Origin: CAKZRD01 sp964549155
Lineage (GTDB): Archaea > Nanobdellota > Nanobdellia > Pacearchaeales > GW2011-AR1
NCBI GenBank assembly: GCA_964549155.1
Contig: CAZJUG010000010.1
Coordinates: forward strand, 1-25,421
DNA length: 25,421 nt
Direction of reading: 5' to 3'
Shown: positions 13,124 to 19,909 of the stretch, piece after piece
Layout of the letters: each line of letters begins with the position of its first letter
How positions within the stretch are numbered: the stretch's first letter is position 1
Notes under the pieces: generated by a model
What the model saw: the letters and a program-made list of their open reading frames with translations, nothing else
Database searches by the model: none
What the model was told of the DNA's origin: nothing
Position numbers and translations under genes: made by a program

Positions 13124-13912
13124 ATGAAAAATGCACTAAAAACTTTCCTTGCCTTGAAAATAAGTCTACTTTCAATGATAACCCTCGTTAGTGCAAGACC
13201 TTTTTATTTCAATGATTTGCCTTATTATGTTTCTAAAGGAATAGATGATGCTACCAGATTTGTTGCACCCGTTTTTGAAAAAATAATAGGGGATTATAGC
13301 TCTTCAGAATTTTTCTTTCATAAAGTCTTACTACTTATACTATTAGCAATTATTTGCAAGTTTGTTTTAGACAAAACCCATCTATTTGAGAGCAATAAAA
13401 AAGTAAACATAATACTTGCACTGATTATTTCGACACTTTCAATTAGATTCATAAATGAAAATAATTTCTTTGAAACCTTATTTATCCAATACGGCGTTCT
13501 CGGAATAACAATAACTTCTATTCTTCCAATGGTTATTTTATTCTATTTCATACACAACACCCAAGTAGGAACTTACGGAAGAAAAATGTTTTGGACAATC
13601 TATGCAGTAACCTTAACAGGGATCTGGATAAGTAAATCTCAGAATATTCCTGAAATCGGCCATTGGATTTACGGAACAATAGTTGCTTTTGCAATAATCT
13701 TTATTTTTATGGACAAAACAATTCACTCTTATTTTGGATTGTCTCACATGAAGGTATTTATGAAAAAAAGCAATAGAGAAGGAATTCTTCGAGCAAAAGA
13801 AAGATTAGAAAAGTTAAGAGAAAGAAGAGAAAGAGGGATAATAAATGAATACGAATACCGACAGGGAGTAAAAGAAGAAGAAAAAATAATAAAGGAATTT
13901 TCAGAAGAATAA
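13124..13912 (+). CDS. Exported multi-TM membrane protein with SHOCT-like tail
   Basis: 262 residues from the ATG at 13124. A TTG at 13106 is in frame, but the TATA box at 13095-13102 makes the ATG the leaderless start. A signal peptide (core at about 8-22, LVSARP) leads to an outer segment and about five membrane helices, then a cytoplasmic helical hairpin. The tail motif RRERGIINEYEYRQGVKEEE resembles the SHOCT pattern (Gly-Ile-[IT]-x-x-Glu-[YF]). The stretch YGVLGITITSILPMVILFYF parallels YGYMGFALVLLFPFIIALFF in the next gene, so the two are paralogues arranged as an operon one base apart. Confidence 0.75.
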   Translation: MKNALKTFLALKISLLSMITLVSARPFYFNDLPYYVSKGIDDATRFVAPVFEKIIGDYSSSEFFFHKVLLLILLAIICKFVLDKTHLFESNKKVNIILALIISTLSIRFINENNFFETLFIQYGVLGITITSILPMVILFYFIHNTQVGTYGRKMFWTIYAVTLTGIWISKSQNIPEIGHWIYGTIVAFAIIFIFMDKTIHSYFGLSHMKVFMKKSNREGILRAKERLEKLRERRERGIINEYEYRQGVKEEEKIIKEFSEE

Positions 13913-13913
13913 A

Positions 13914-14378
13914 ATGTTTGAAATAACCAATGAACTATTAACAAGAATCTTGATATTTATTGTAGTTCTTTTTATATCGTTCACATTACTACAGAGATTC
14001 TTTCGTGATAAAAAAGTATCTGCAATAATTAGCCTATCTCTCTCGTTTTTATCTATTTGGTACCTGAGAACCGATCAATTAGAATTCTTAACATCAACCT
14101 ATGGCTATATGGGCTTCGCATTAGTGCTATTATTTCCATTTATTATTGCCTTATTCTTTATTTATAGTTCAGAAATAACTGGAGCCCTCAGAAAAATATT
14201 TTGGATATTTTATGGAACTACAAATTTCTTCTTGTTAAATAATAAAATTATTTTTAGAAATACTTCTTCAGATTTGCTTCTCTTGATTATACCAATTGCA
14301 ACAATTCTAATGGTAATCTTCGATAGCTGGATAAAAACCAAACTGAATGTTAGAAGAAATCTAAAAAGAACGAACTAA
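13914..14378 (+). CDS. Short paralogue of the preceding membrane protein
   Basis: 154 residues, about four membrane helices at roughly 8-26, 36-48, 64-85 and 92-130, with a short basic tail. Alignment by eye with the preceding protein gives matching landmarks: KKVSAIISLSLSFLSIWYL against KKVNIILALIISTLSIRFI, then the YG-x-GF/GI helix, then RKIFWIFYG against RKMFWTIYA. It lacks a signal peptide and the long tail. It starts one base after the preceding stop codon, so they probably form a complex. Function unknown. Confidence 0.75.
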   Translation: MFEITNELLTRILIFIVVLFISFTLLQRFFRDKKVSAIISLSLSFLSIWYLRTDQLEFLTSTYGYMGFALVLLFPFIIALFFIYSSEITGALRKIFWIFYGTTNFFLLNNKIIFRNTSSDLLLLIIPIATILMVIFDSWIKTKLNVRRNLKRTN

Positions 14379-14382
14379 AGAA

Positions 14383-14634
14383 TTAATGTCTCCTATACCC
14401 GACAATCTGCTTTCCCTTATATATCGGAACCTCTGGAGAAGCAACAGAATCACTATTTCTATTCAAGATAAAAACAACAACCCCAAAAACAATAAGCCCT
14501 GCCCCTATATAAACAATAGAACCCAAAACAATTTTTGGAAGAAATTTTAACTTGTCAAACAAAGCAGATACTCTCGAACTAGCAACTAAAACAAATCCGA
14601 CAATTATTGCAACATATCCAATCACCTTTTTCAT
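14383..14634 (-). CDS. Small two-TM membrane protein, unknown function
   Basis: 83 residues. Hydrophobic helices at about 4-22 and 35-57 are followed by a short tail with a VPIYKGKQIVGYRRH ending. I have the impression that this kind of ending recurs in DPANN small membrane proteins, but no role is known to me. It has its own TATA box at 14656-14663, between it and the nucleotidyltransferase gene upstream, and it converges with the membrane operon with only 4 nt between stop codons. Confidence 0.7.
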   Translation of the reverse strand: MKKVIGYVAIIVGFVLVASSRVSALFDKLKFLPKIVLGSIVYIGAGLIVFGVVVFILNRNSDSVASPEVPIYKGKQIVGYRRH

Positions 14635-14655
14635 GAAAATAATAGATAGAGCACC

Positions 14656-14663
14656 TATTTAAA
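14656..14663 (-). promoter_or_regulatory. TATA-like box for the two-TM gene
   Basis: TTTAAATA on the minus strand, centred 25.5 nt upstream of the ATG at 14634. It begins one base after the stop codon of the upstream nucleotidyltransferase. Confidence 0.5.
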
Positions 14664-14664
14664 T

Positions 14665-15231
14665 TTAATCTTTCAAAGAAAAGATCTTCTCAACCTTCAA
14701 ATCCTTAGAAATCTCGCTCATCTCATCGAAGAACATCTTTTCAAACTTCGGCAAAACTTCAACAACACCTGGAGAAACAATCCTTCCCCCATACTTTCTA
14801 AGCAAACCATAACTTCCCCCTTTTCCACTCAGCAAATAATTAAACCTAACCTTGTCTTTCTTCTCCAACTTTTCCAAAGAATATTTGATCAAAACCTTGG
14901 GGAAAAGACCAAACATCTCAGAAAAATTCTTTCCAGAAATCAAACTTCTCCCATAAAAAAGGATCCCTTCTTTGGAAAAATTTCCTTTGTCAAAGAAACT
15001 ATACAAATCAAAACTGGAAATATGAACAGGCAAATCGCTCACTTTCTGAATTTGTTGTTTTATCTCTTGGGCTTCTTTTAGTTGATCCTTCAGATGAATC
15101 TTCTGAAAAAACACAGCAATGTCTAAATCATTTGACTTTTCTTCTTCAAGAACAGAAGAACCAAACCAAACAATATCAAAAACATTCTCACTATAACTCA
15201 ACTTCAATTTCTTTTGCAATAGATTCTGCAT
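14665..15231 (-). CDS. Nucleotidyltransferase-domain protein of a HEPN/MNT pair
   Basis: 188 residues. The N-terminal ~100 residues hold the pol-beta-type nucleotidyltransferase signature: VWFGSS at 21-26, then SNDLDIAVFF with metal Asp at 35 and 37. The C-terminal ~80 residues contain RFNYLLSGKGGSYGLLRKYG, a conserved-looking module that I associate with archaeal nucleotidyltransferases but cannot name. Its start lies 41 nt inside the HEPN gene, the opposite order to the pair at 9781-10697. It is expected to modify or neutralise the HEPN partner; the family role is known, the pairing here is inferred. Confidence 0.8.
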   Translation of the reverse strand: MQNLLQKKLKLSYSENVFDIVWFGSSVLEEEKSNDLDIAVFFQKIHLKDQLKEAQEIKQQIQKVSDLPVHISSFDLYSFFDKGNFSKEGILFYGRSLISGKNFSEMFGLFPKVLIKYSLEKLEKKDKVRFNYLLSGKGGSYGLLRKYGGRIVSPGVVEVLPKFEKMFFDEMSEISKDLKVEKIFSLKD

Positions 15232-15538
15232 CTTCCTTAATCACCTCCGCCAGTTCTTTAGACATAATATGGATATAAGAATCCTGATAAAACGGAAAGT
15301 TTTTATCTAAAATAGAATAGATTCTTGGAAATTTTTGTTCAGCAATTCTAAAACGAGAACTATGTGAAGAAGGAGTGTCTCCTGTTTTCTTTAAAATGTA
15401 CAAGTCGACTAAGGAAACAAGACATTTAAAATAAAGAACCACAGAAGAATTAAATTTAAGTTCTCTAAATTCCCTATTTGCAGAAAAATAGTACTCTCTC
15501 GCATTCAAAACAAGAATTTTCTCTTTTTCATTTTCCAT
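15191..15538 (-). CDS. HEPN-like protein, partner of the nucleotidyltransferase
   Basis: 115 residues from the ATG at 15538. A TTG at 15547 is in frame, but TTTATAAA lies 28 nt before the ATG, which fits better. The protein is all helical: LNAREYYFSANREFRELKFN begins a helix pair typical of small HEPN proteins, followed by an R-F-R-I-A-E-Q-K-F helix and a YQDSYIHIMSKELAE C-terminal helix. The catalytic Arg-x4-6-His motif is not clear; His near residue 93 (IHIMSKE) is a candidate. The start codon overlaps an operator-like repeat and more copies flank the TATA box, suggesting strong autoregulation. Confidence 0.65.
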   Translation of the reverse strand: MENEKEKILVLNAREYYFSANREFRELKFNSSVVLYFKCLVSLVDLYILKKTGDTPSSHSSRFRIAEQKFPRIYSILDKNFPFYQDSYIHIMSKELAEVIKEDAESIAKEIEVEL

Positions 15539-15550
15539 ACCTAACAAGAA
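15534..15550 (-). promoter_or_regulatory. Operator-like repeat, copy 4 (over the start codon)
   Basis: TCCATACCTAACAAGAA matches TTCTTACCTAACAAGAA at 15 of 17 positions and covers the HEPN start codon. Confidence 0.5.
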
Positions 15551-15562
15551 AAAACAACAAAG

Positions 15563-15570
15563 TTTATAAA
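15563..15570 (-). promoter_or_regulatory. TATA box TTTATAAA for the HEPN/nucleotidyltransferase operon
   Basis: Perfect box centred 28.5 nt upstream of the ATG at 15538, placed between operator-like copies 4 and 1. Confidence 0.6.
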
Positions 15571-15573
15571 TCT

Positions 15574-15590
15574 TTCTTACCTGGCAAGAA
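15574..15590. promoter_or_regulatory. Operator-like imperfect palindrome, copy 1
   Basis: TTCTTACCTGGCAAGAA, a 17-bp dyad with arms TTCTT/AAGAA. It begins 4 nt upstream of the TATA box, over the expected BRE position. Confidence 0.65.
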
Positions 15591-15607
15591 TTCTTACCGA
15601 ATAAGAA
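15591..15607. promoter_or_regulatory. Operator-like imperfect palindrome, copy 2
   Basis: TTCTTACCGAATAAGAA, directly abutting copy 1 with no gap and sharing TTCTTACC and AAGAA. Confidence 0.65.
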
Positions 15608-15630
15608 TAAATATAAAAAAACAATTAATT

Positions 15631-15647
15631 TTCTTACCTAACAAGAA
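15631..15647. promoter_or_regulatory. Operator-like imperfect palindrome, copy 3
   Basis: TTCTTACCTAACAAGAA, 23 bp beyond copy 2 and 2 bp from the Gins51 stop codon. The AT-rich gap 15608-15630 holds no feature that I can name. Confidence 0.6.
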
Positions 15648-15649
15648 AT

Positions 15650-16204
15650 TTAATCCTCTTCTAAAATCTCGGCCTTTTTATCCTTCTCAAGAATCTCCGC
15701 GATTTCTCGGTCCATATTTGCAACTTCTCCTTTTTCAAAAGGACCAATTTCCTCACCTTCTACATTCAAAAAAGTTCCAACAGACTCTAAAAACCTAACC
15801 AACAAAAAATTATTCTCAGTTTTCTCCCCTGCCATACCATCACTCAAACTTTGCTCAGTTTTCTCCAAAGCTTTAACAACTGATTCAAATAACTCCTTCT
15901 CAAAAGGAAGCATATTTTCAAAATCTCTCTTAGAAATCCCCGTTTCTGAAGCAACAAAAGCTAAATTCAAGATTTTCTTCTTTCTCCTCAACAAAAGTTC
16001 TTTAAATATTCCAATAGCATTTTCAAGCTTTTTTTTACTTTTTATAGTAGCATCCGAAAAAAAGTCCTCCTTAGGTTCATTAATACTTTTTTTCTCATTG
16101 AAGTATTCTGCTACTTCTGAAATGAAGTTTTTCGACAGCACCTGCAACTCATCAGAATATCTCTCTTTTCTCAATGCTTCATACAAGTCATTATATGTTA
16201 TCAT
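15650..16204 (-). CDS. gins51: Replication GINS complex subunit Gins51
   Basis: 184 residues. The archaeal Gins51 order of an alpha-helical A domain then a small beta B domain is visible. It starts MITYNDLYEALRKERYSDEL, the typical opening, and ends with LLVRFLESVGTFLNVEGEEI, GPFEKGEVANM and a final helix (DREIAEILEKDKKAE), which is the B domain. GINS joins MCM helicase and Cdc45/RecJ in the replisome. A TTAAAAG-type box centred 25 nt upstream of the ATG at 16204 selects that start over a frame extension to 16219. It is divergent from ftsY. The usual neighbours primase or PCNA are not in this window. Confidence 0.9.
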   Translation of the reverse strand: MITYNDLYEALRKERYSDELQVLSKNFISEVAEYFNEKKSINEPKEDFFSDATIKSKKKLENAIGIFKELLLRRKKKILNLAFVASETGISKRDFENMLPFEKELFESVVKALEKTEQSLSDGMAGEKTENNFLLVRFLESVGTFLNVEGEEIGPFEKGEVANMDREIAEILEKDKKAEILEED

Positions 16205-16225
16205 GTAACGGCTAAACAAGTCTAG

Positions 16226-16232
16226 CTTAAAA
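16226..16232 (-). promoter_or_regulatory. TATA-like box for gins51
   Basis: TTTTAAG on the minus strand, centred 25 nt upstream of the ATG at 16204. Confidence 0.5.
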
Positions 16233-16265
16233 GCATTGTCCTTCTAGAGAACAATATTCAACACA

Positions 16266-16273
16266 TTTTTAAA
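16266..16273 (+). promoter_or_regulatory. TATA-like box for ftsY
   Basis: TTTTTAAA centred 25.5 nt upstream of the ftsY ATG. Confidence 0.55.
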
Positions 16274-16294
16274 TCGATATATATTCTAAACATT

Positions 16295-17554
16295 ATGTTT
16301 GGCTCACTAAAAGAAAAACTCAAGAATTGGACTTCAAAAATAAAAGAAGAAGTATTTGGAAAAGGAGAAGAAAAAGCCATAAAGGGAGATAAGACTTCTA
16401 AACAAAAATCCGCAAAAACCTCTTCAAAAGAATCAGTTAAAACCCCTAAATCGAAAAAGTCATCCAAATCTAAAAAGCAAAAAGAGGAGGTTTTAGACAT
16501 TAACAAACTTCCCAGTGAAGTCGCGGAAGTGACAGGGGAACGGAGCGACGAACCAGAGGAAACATCAATAAAAAAACCAAAAGAAATTGAATATCACGAA
16601 GCCCCCTTGAAATTTATTCCAGGAGGAAGAAGATTTGAACCAGACACAGATAAAATAAAAGAAATAGAACAAGAACTTTCACAAGAAGAACCTCAAAAAA
16701 AATCAGGTTTCTTCTCTCGCCTGTTTAAATCAGAATTGACACAAGAAAGATTTGAAGAGCTTTTCCAAGAACTTGAGTTACATCTTTTGCAAAGTAATGT
16801 TGCATACCAAGTTGTAGAAAAAATAAAACAAGAACTTTCATCAAGAGTTGTAGGAAAAAGTAATCCTTCGATAGAAAAAGAATTGAAGGAAATAATTAAA
16901 GAAATTCTTATCGAACCTCCGAACTTTGTTCAAGAAATAAAAGATTCTCTAAAGAACAAGAAACCATTTGTAATTGCTTTAATCGGGATAAATGGGGCTG
17001 GAAAAACAACCGCAATAGCCAAGTTAACACATTTATTACAAAAAAACAAGCTTTCAGTTTGTCTTGCGGCCGCAGATACTTACCGAGCAGCTAGTATAGA
17101 ACAATTAGAAGTTCATGCAAACAGATTGAATGTCCCAATGATAAAGAAAGATTATGGAACTGATCCTGCCTCGGTAGGATTTGAAGCAATACAATATGCA
17201 AAAAAGAACAATATAGATGTTGTAATGATAGACACTGCCGGAAGACTGAATAACAAGGAAAGCCTAATGAAAGAATTAGAAAAAATAATCAGAGTAACAA
17301 ATCCAGACATGAAAATATTCACCGGAGAGTCCACCACAGGAAACGATGCAACCGAGCAAGCAAAAAGTTTTGACGAGTCAATTGGCTTAACAGGCATAAT
17401 CCTTTCCAAAGCAGATATAGATGAAAAAGGCGGAACAATGATTTCAGTAGGTTATATCACAAAAAAACCGATTTTATTTATTGGAACTGGACAAGGATAT
17501 AAAGATTTAGAAGTTTTTAATAAAGAAAAAATAATAAAAAGTTTAGGGTTGTAA
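16295..17554 (+). CDS. ftsY: Signal recognition particle receptor FtsY
   Basis: 419 residues. The N-terminal ~130 residues are a charged, Lys/Glu/Ser-rich linker that starts with a short amphipathic helix (MFGSLKEKLKNWTSKIKEEV) able to touch the membrane. The four-helix N domain and GTPase G domain follow. G motifs are intact: GINGAGKTT near 231, DTYRAASIEQL near 265, DTAGR near 313, and SKADIDEKGGT near 368, where archaeal FtsY usually has TKAD; then the closing loop GTGQGYKDLEVF. It docks SRP54-bound ribosomes at the membrane and hydrolyses GTP jointly with SRP54, encoded 3 kb downstream. The stop lies 2 nt from the stop of the convergent gene. Confidence 0.96.
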   Translation: MFGSLKEKLKNWTSKIKEEVFGKGEEKAIKGDKTSKQKSAKTSSKESVKTPKSKKSSKSKKQKEEVLDINKLPSEVAEVTGERSDEPEETSIKKPKEIEYHEAPLKFIPGGRRFEPDTDKIKEIEQELSQEEPQKKSGFFSRLFKSELTQERFEELFQELELHLLQSNVAYQVVEKIKQELSSRVVGKSNPSIEKELKEIIKEILIEPPNFVQEIKDSLKNKKPFVIALIGINGAGKTTAIAKLTHLLQKNKLSVCLAAADTYRAASIEQLEVHANRLNVPMIKKDYGTDPASVGFEAIQYAKKNNIDVVMIDTAGRLNNKESLMKELEKIIRVTNPDMKIFTGESTTGNDATEQAKSFDESIGLTGIILSKADIDEKGGTMISVGYITKKPILFIGTGQGYKDLEVFNKEKIIKSLGL

Positions 17555-17556
17555 AA

Positions 17557-18006
17557 TTATCTTTTAGACTCCCAATCCAAATATTGATTAATTGCCTGAA
17601 ATTCATTATCCCAACTATCTAAAAAATTTAAATATACTAACGATGCATCCAGATCACTAAATGTCCTCTTTGAAGAAGCAGACAAAAGAGGGAATGGAAA
17701 AGAATGCTCATCCACATAAATTGAGGGAATGTTCTTACCCATATAAGATGCTCCTACTGCAATTCCTTGCTCCCAAGCACCACCTATAATTTCTCCATTG
17801 AGTGGTCTATAGACAAAGATTCCATCCGCATTAATTACACCCTCCAAATCTTGCATAGTGAATCTTGCTGGGCAACTTTGGTCGTTCTTTCTAGGATCAG
17901 AAAACTGGTGTTTTTTAACTCCTCCTATAACAAAATCCCTCCAGTCAGGATATTTAACTCCTTCTCGATCCAAGGATACAAATGGGCCGGCTAAATAGAA
18001 CTTCAT
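17557..18006 (-). CDS. Nucleoside 2-deoxyribosyltransferase-like protein
   Basis: 149 residues from the ATG at 18006. A frame extension to 18063 exists but runs through the TATA box (TTTTAAAG at 18027-18034), so the shorter start is chosen. The N-terminus MKFYLAGPFVS is the strand-loop of the family (PF05014). INADGIFVYRPL is the strand carrying the acidic residue, and GGAWEQGIAVGASYMGKNIP matches the region of the catalytic Glu (usually GTxxEiGxA). Family enzymes cleave or exchange the N-glycosidic bond of deoxynucleosides or hydrolyse dNMPs. The substrate here is unknown. Confidence 0.75.
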   Translation of the reverse strand: MKFYLAGPFVSLDREGVKYPDWRDFVIGGVKKHQFSDPRKNDQSCPARFTMQDLEGVINADGIFVYRPLNGEIIGGAWEQGIAVGASYMGKNIPSIYVDEHSFPFPLLSASSKRTFSDLDASLVYLNFLDSWDNEFQAINQYLDWESKR

Positions 18007-18026
18007 AGAAAAATAAAGATTTGATA

Positions 18027-18034
18027 CTTTAAAA
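18027..18034 (-). promoter_or_regulatory. TATA-like box for the deoxyribosyltransferase-like gene
   Basis: TTTTAAAG on the minus strand, centred 24.5 nt upstream of the ATG at 18006. Confidence 0.55.
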
Positions 18035-18089
18035 GAATTTGTGCATCTAAATGTGTATTTCAAAAAATAAGATAACTCAGATATTGTTC

Positions 18090-18821
18090 CTAAATCAGCC
18101 CGAGAAGTATCACAAATAAAATTCCTGCGATTAGGGAAAAAATAGTAGAATGATTTGTCATCTTACAACAAGAACTTGGGATTAATTCGTCAGAGGTTAT
18201 ATAAATCATCAAACCAGCAGTCGCACCGACTATAAATCCAATTAGATTATTAGAAATCTGTTGAAAAACAAATTTAGCCACAATAAATCCTAATAAGATA
18301 GGAATAGCAGTTGAGGAGGAAACTAAAAAAGATTTCAATCTTTTTCCAGTACATCGGAAATAAGGTGCAGAAGTACAGATTCCTTCAGGGATATTGTGAA
18401 TAGCAATAGCTAATGCAACAACCATGCTTACTTTTATATCAGACACAGTTCCAATCGCAATAGCCATCCCTTCTGGAAAATTGTGTAAAAATATTCCCAA
18501 GATAAGATAAATAGAAGTTCTTCTTAGCTTACACCCTTGTTCCTGAGAACATAGCTCCGGATGAATGTGAGGAATCAACTTGTCCAAACAGAACATAAGT
18601 AAACATCCAAAAATAATTCCAAAAACAGAGATATAAATAGAAGAAAGTTCGATGCTTTCAGGAATTAGTTCTAAAAAAGAAATTGCAAGCATGACTCCTG
18701 CAGCAAAGGCAAGCATGTTGTACATAAATCTTTCAGAAGGTTTTTTTATGACTCCTATAAAAGACCCGATTATTGGGCCCAATACAGAAATCGCAACAAT
18801 CCAAATCAAATAATTTTCCAT
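18090..18821 (-). CDS. ZIP-family divalent metal transporter
   Basis: 243 residues with about eight membrane helices. The paired metal-site motifs are clear: HNFPEGMAIA near residue 113 (helix 4) and HNIPEG near residue 142 (helix 5). A short loop with PHIHPELCS between helices 3 and 4 may bind incoming metal. The layout fits ZupT-like ZIP proteins, which take up Zn2+, Fe2+ or Mn2+. TTTAAA lies about 31 nt before the ATG, which would leave a short leader. It is divergent from a cation exchanger gene, suggesting a small metal-ion homeostasis pair. Confidence 0.92.
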   Translation of the reverse strand: MENYLIWIVAISVLGPIIGSFIGVIKKPSERFMYNMLAFAAGVMLAISFLELIPESIELSSIYISVFGIIFGCLLMFCLDKLIPHIHPELCSQEQGCKLRRTSIYLILGIFLHNFPEGMAIAIGTVSDIKVSMVVALAIAIHNIPEGICTSAPYFRCTGKRLKSFLVSSSTAIPILLGFIVAKFVFQQISNNLIGFIVGATAGLMIYITSDELIPSSCCKMTNHSTIFSLIAGILFVILLGLI

Positions 18822-18874
18822 TCTCTTTTGAAAAATAAAAAGAAGCTTGTTTAAATAACTTTCTAAGGCAATAA

Positions 18875-18882
18875 TTTATAAA
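18875..18882 (+). promoter_or_regulatory. TATA box TTTATAAA for the Ca2+/Na+ exchanger gene
   Basis: Perfect box centred 25.5 nt upstream of the ATG at 18904. Confidence 0.65.
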
Positions 18883-18903
18883 CGACAAAAACTAAAGTAC
18901 AAT

Positions 18904-19866
18904 ATGCTTGAATACATTTTATTTGTTCTAGGAATTTTTCTTTTAATAAAAGGAGCAGATTATCTTGTTGATGGTTCTTCTTCTCTCGCAAAAAAATTCA
19001 AAGTTCCAACCCTAGTTATCGGGCTTACTATTGTTGCCTTTGGAACGTCTATGCCAGAATTGGTAGTTAATGTTCTTGCGGCATTAAGTGATAGTGGAGA
19101 TATTGCTTTTGGAAATGTTGTAGGGAGTAATATTGCAAATATACTTTTGATTTTAGGAATAACAGCATCAATAGGAAGCATAAAAGTTCAGCATTCTACA
19201 ACATGGAAAGAGATACCATTCTCACTTTTAGCAGCAATAGTTCTTCTTGTTTTTGCTAGCACGATGTTTTTAGATAAATTAGCTCTTTCATCTATTCTGA
19301 GATTTGAAGGAATTCTCCTTCTGCTATTTTTTGGGATATTTCTCTATTATGTTTTTGAGTTAGCAAAAAGAAATAAAAGTCAGATGGAAGATGATAAACT
19401 AGAAATCAAAAAATTATCTTCAATGAAGATTTTATTATATATCTTGGGGGGTTTAGTTGCTCTTTATTTTGGAGGAAAATGGACGGTGGAGGGGGCTGTT
19501 GCTCTAGCAAGATTAATTGGGATGAGTGAATACTTTATCTCCTTGACTATTGTTGCAGTTGGCACTTCATTACCCGAATTGATTACTTCGATTATTGCGG
19601 CTCTTAAGGGAGATTCAGACATGGCTATCGGCAATGTAGTCGGAAGCAACATTTTTAATATATTCTGGATTTTGGGAGTAAGTTCTTTAATTGCTCCAAT
19701 AGCAATTCCAGCTTTTGCAATAATTGATTTGTGGGTCTTGTTGGGTACAACATTTTTATTATTTTTATTTATATTTATAGGCAAAAAACACGAATTGGAA
19801 AGATGGCAAGGGATAGTTTTTGTTTTAATGTATATAATCTATATTATTTATTTGATAATGAGATAA
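18904..19866 (+). CDS. Ca2+/Na+ exchanger family protein (YrbG/NCX-like)
   Basis: 320 residues with about ten membrane helices in two inverted repeats. Each repeat has the alpha motif: VAFGTSMPELVVN followed by FGNVVGSNIANI in the first (residues ~44-80), and VAVGTSLPELITS followed by IGNVVGSNIFNI in the second (~220-255). These supply the Glu, Ser and Asn ligands for Ca2+ and Na+ as in the Methanocaldococcus NCX structure. The charged central loop (~150-180) separates the repeats. It is expected to export Ca2+ using the Na+ gradient. It has its own leaderless promoter. Confidence 0.95.
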   Translation: MLEYILFVLGIFLLIKGADYLVDGSSSLAKKFKVPTLVIGLTIVAFGTSMPELVVNVLAALSDSGDIAFGNVVGSNIANILLILGITASIGSIKVQHSTTWKEIPFSLLAAIVLLVFASTMFLDKLALSSILRFEGILLLLFFGIFLYYVFELAKRNKSQMEDDKLEIKKLSSMKILLYILGGLVALYFGGKWTVEGAVALARLIGMSEYFISLTIVAVGTSLPELITSIIAALKGDSDMAIGNVVGSNIFNIFWILGVSSLIAPIAIPAFAIIDLWVLLGTTFLLFLFIFIGKKHELERWQGIVFVLMYIIYIIYLIMR

Positions 19867-19909
19867 TATTAAACGGAAGAATTAAGAAGGCTATTCTACT
19901 TTATACCTT

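Noticed and set aside
16526..16556. GC-richer patch (GTGACAGGGGAACGGAGCGA) inside the ftsY linker, suspected insertion
   Set aside because: It stays in frame within a variable low-complexity linker and has no flanking repeats, so ordinary drift explains it.
17152..17409. Minus-strand frame inside ftsY
   Set aside because: It is antisense to the conserved GTPase domain, with no start signal. Shadow frame.
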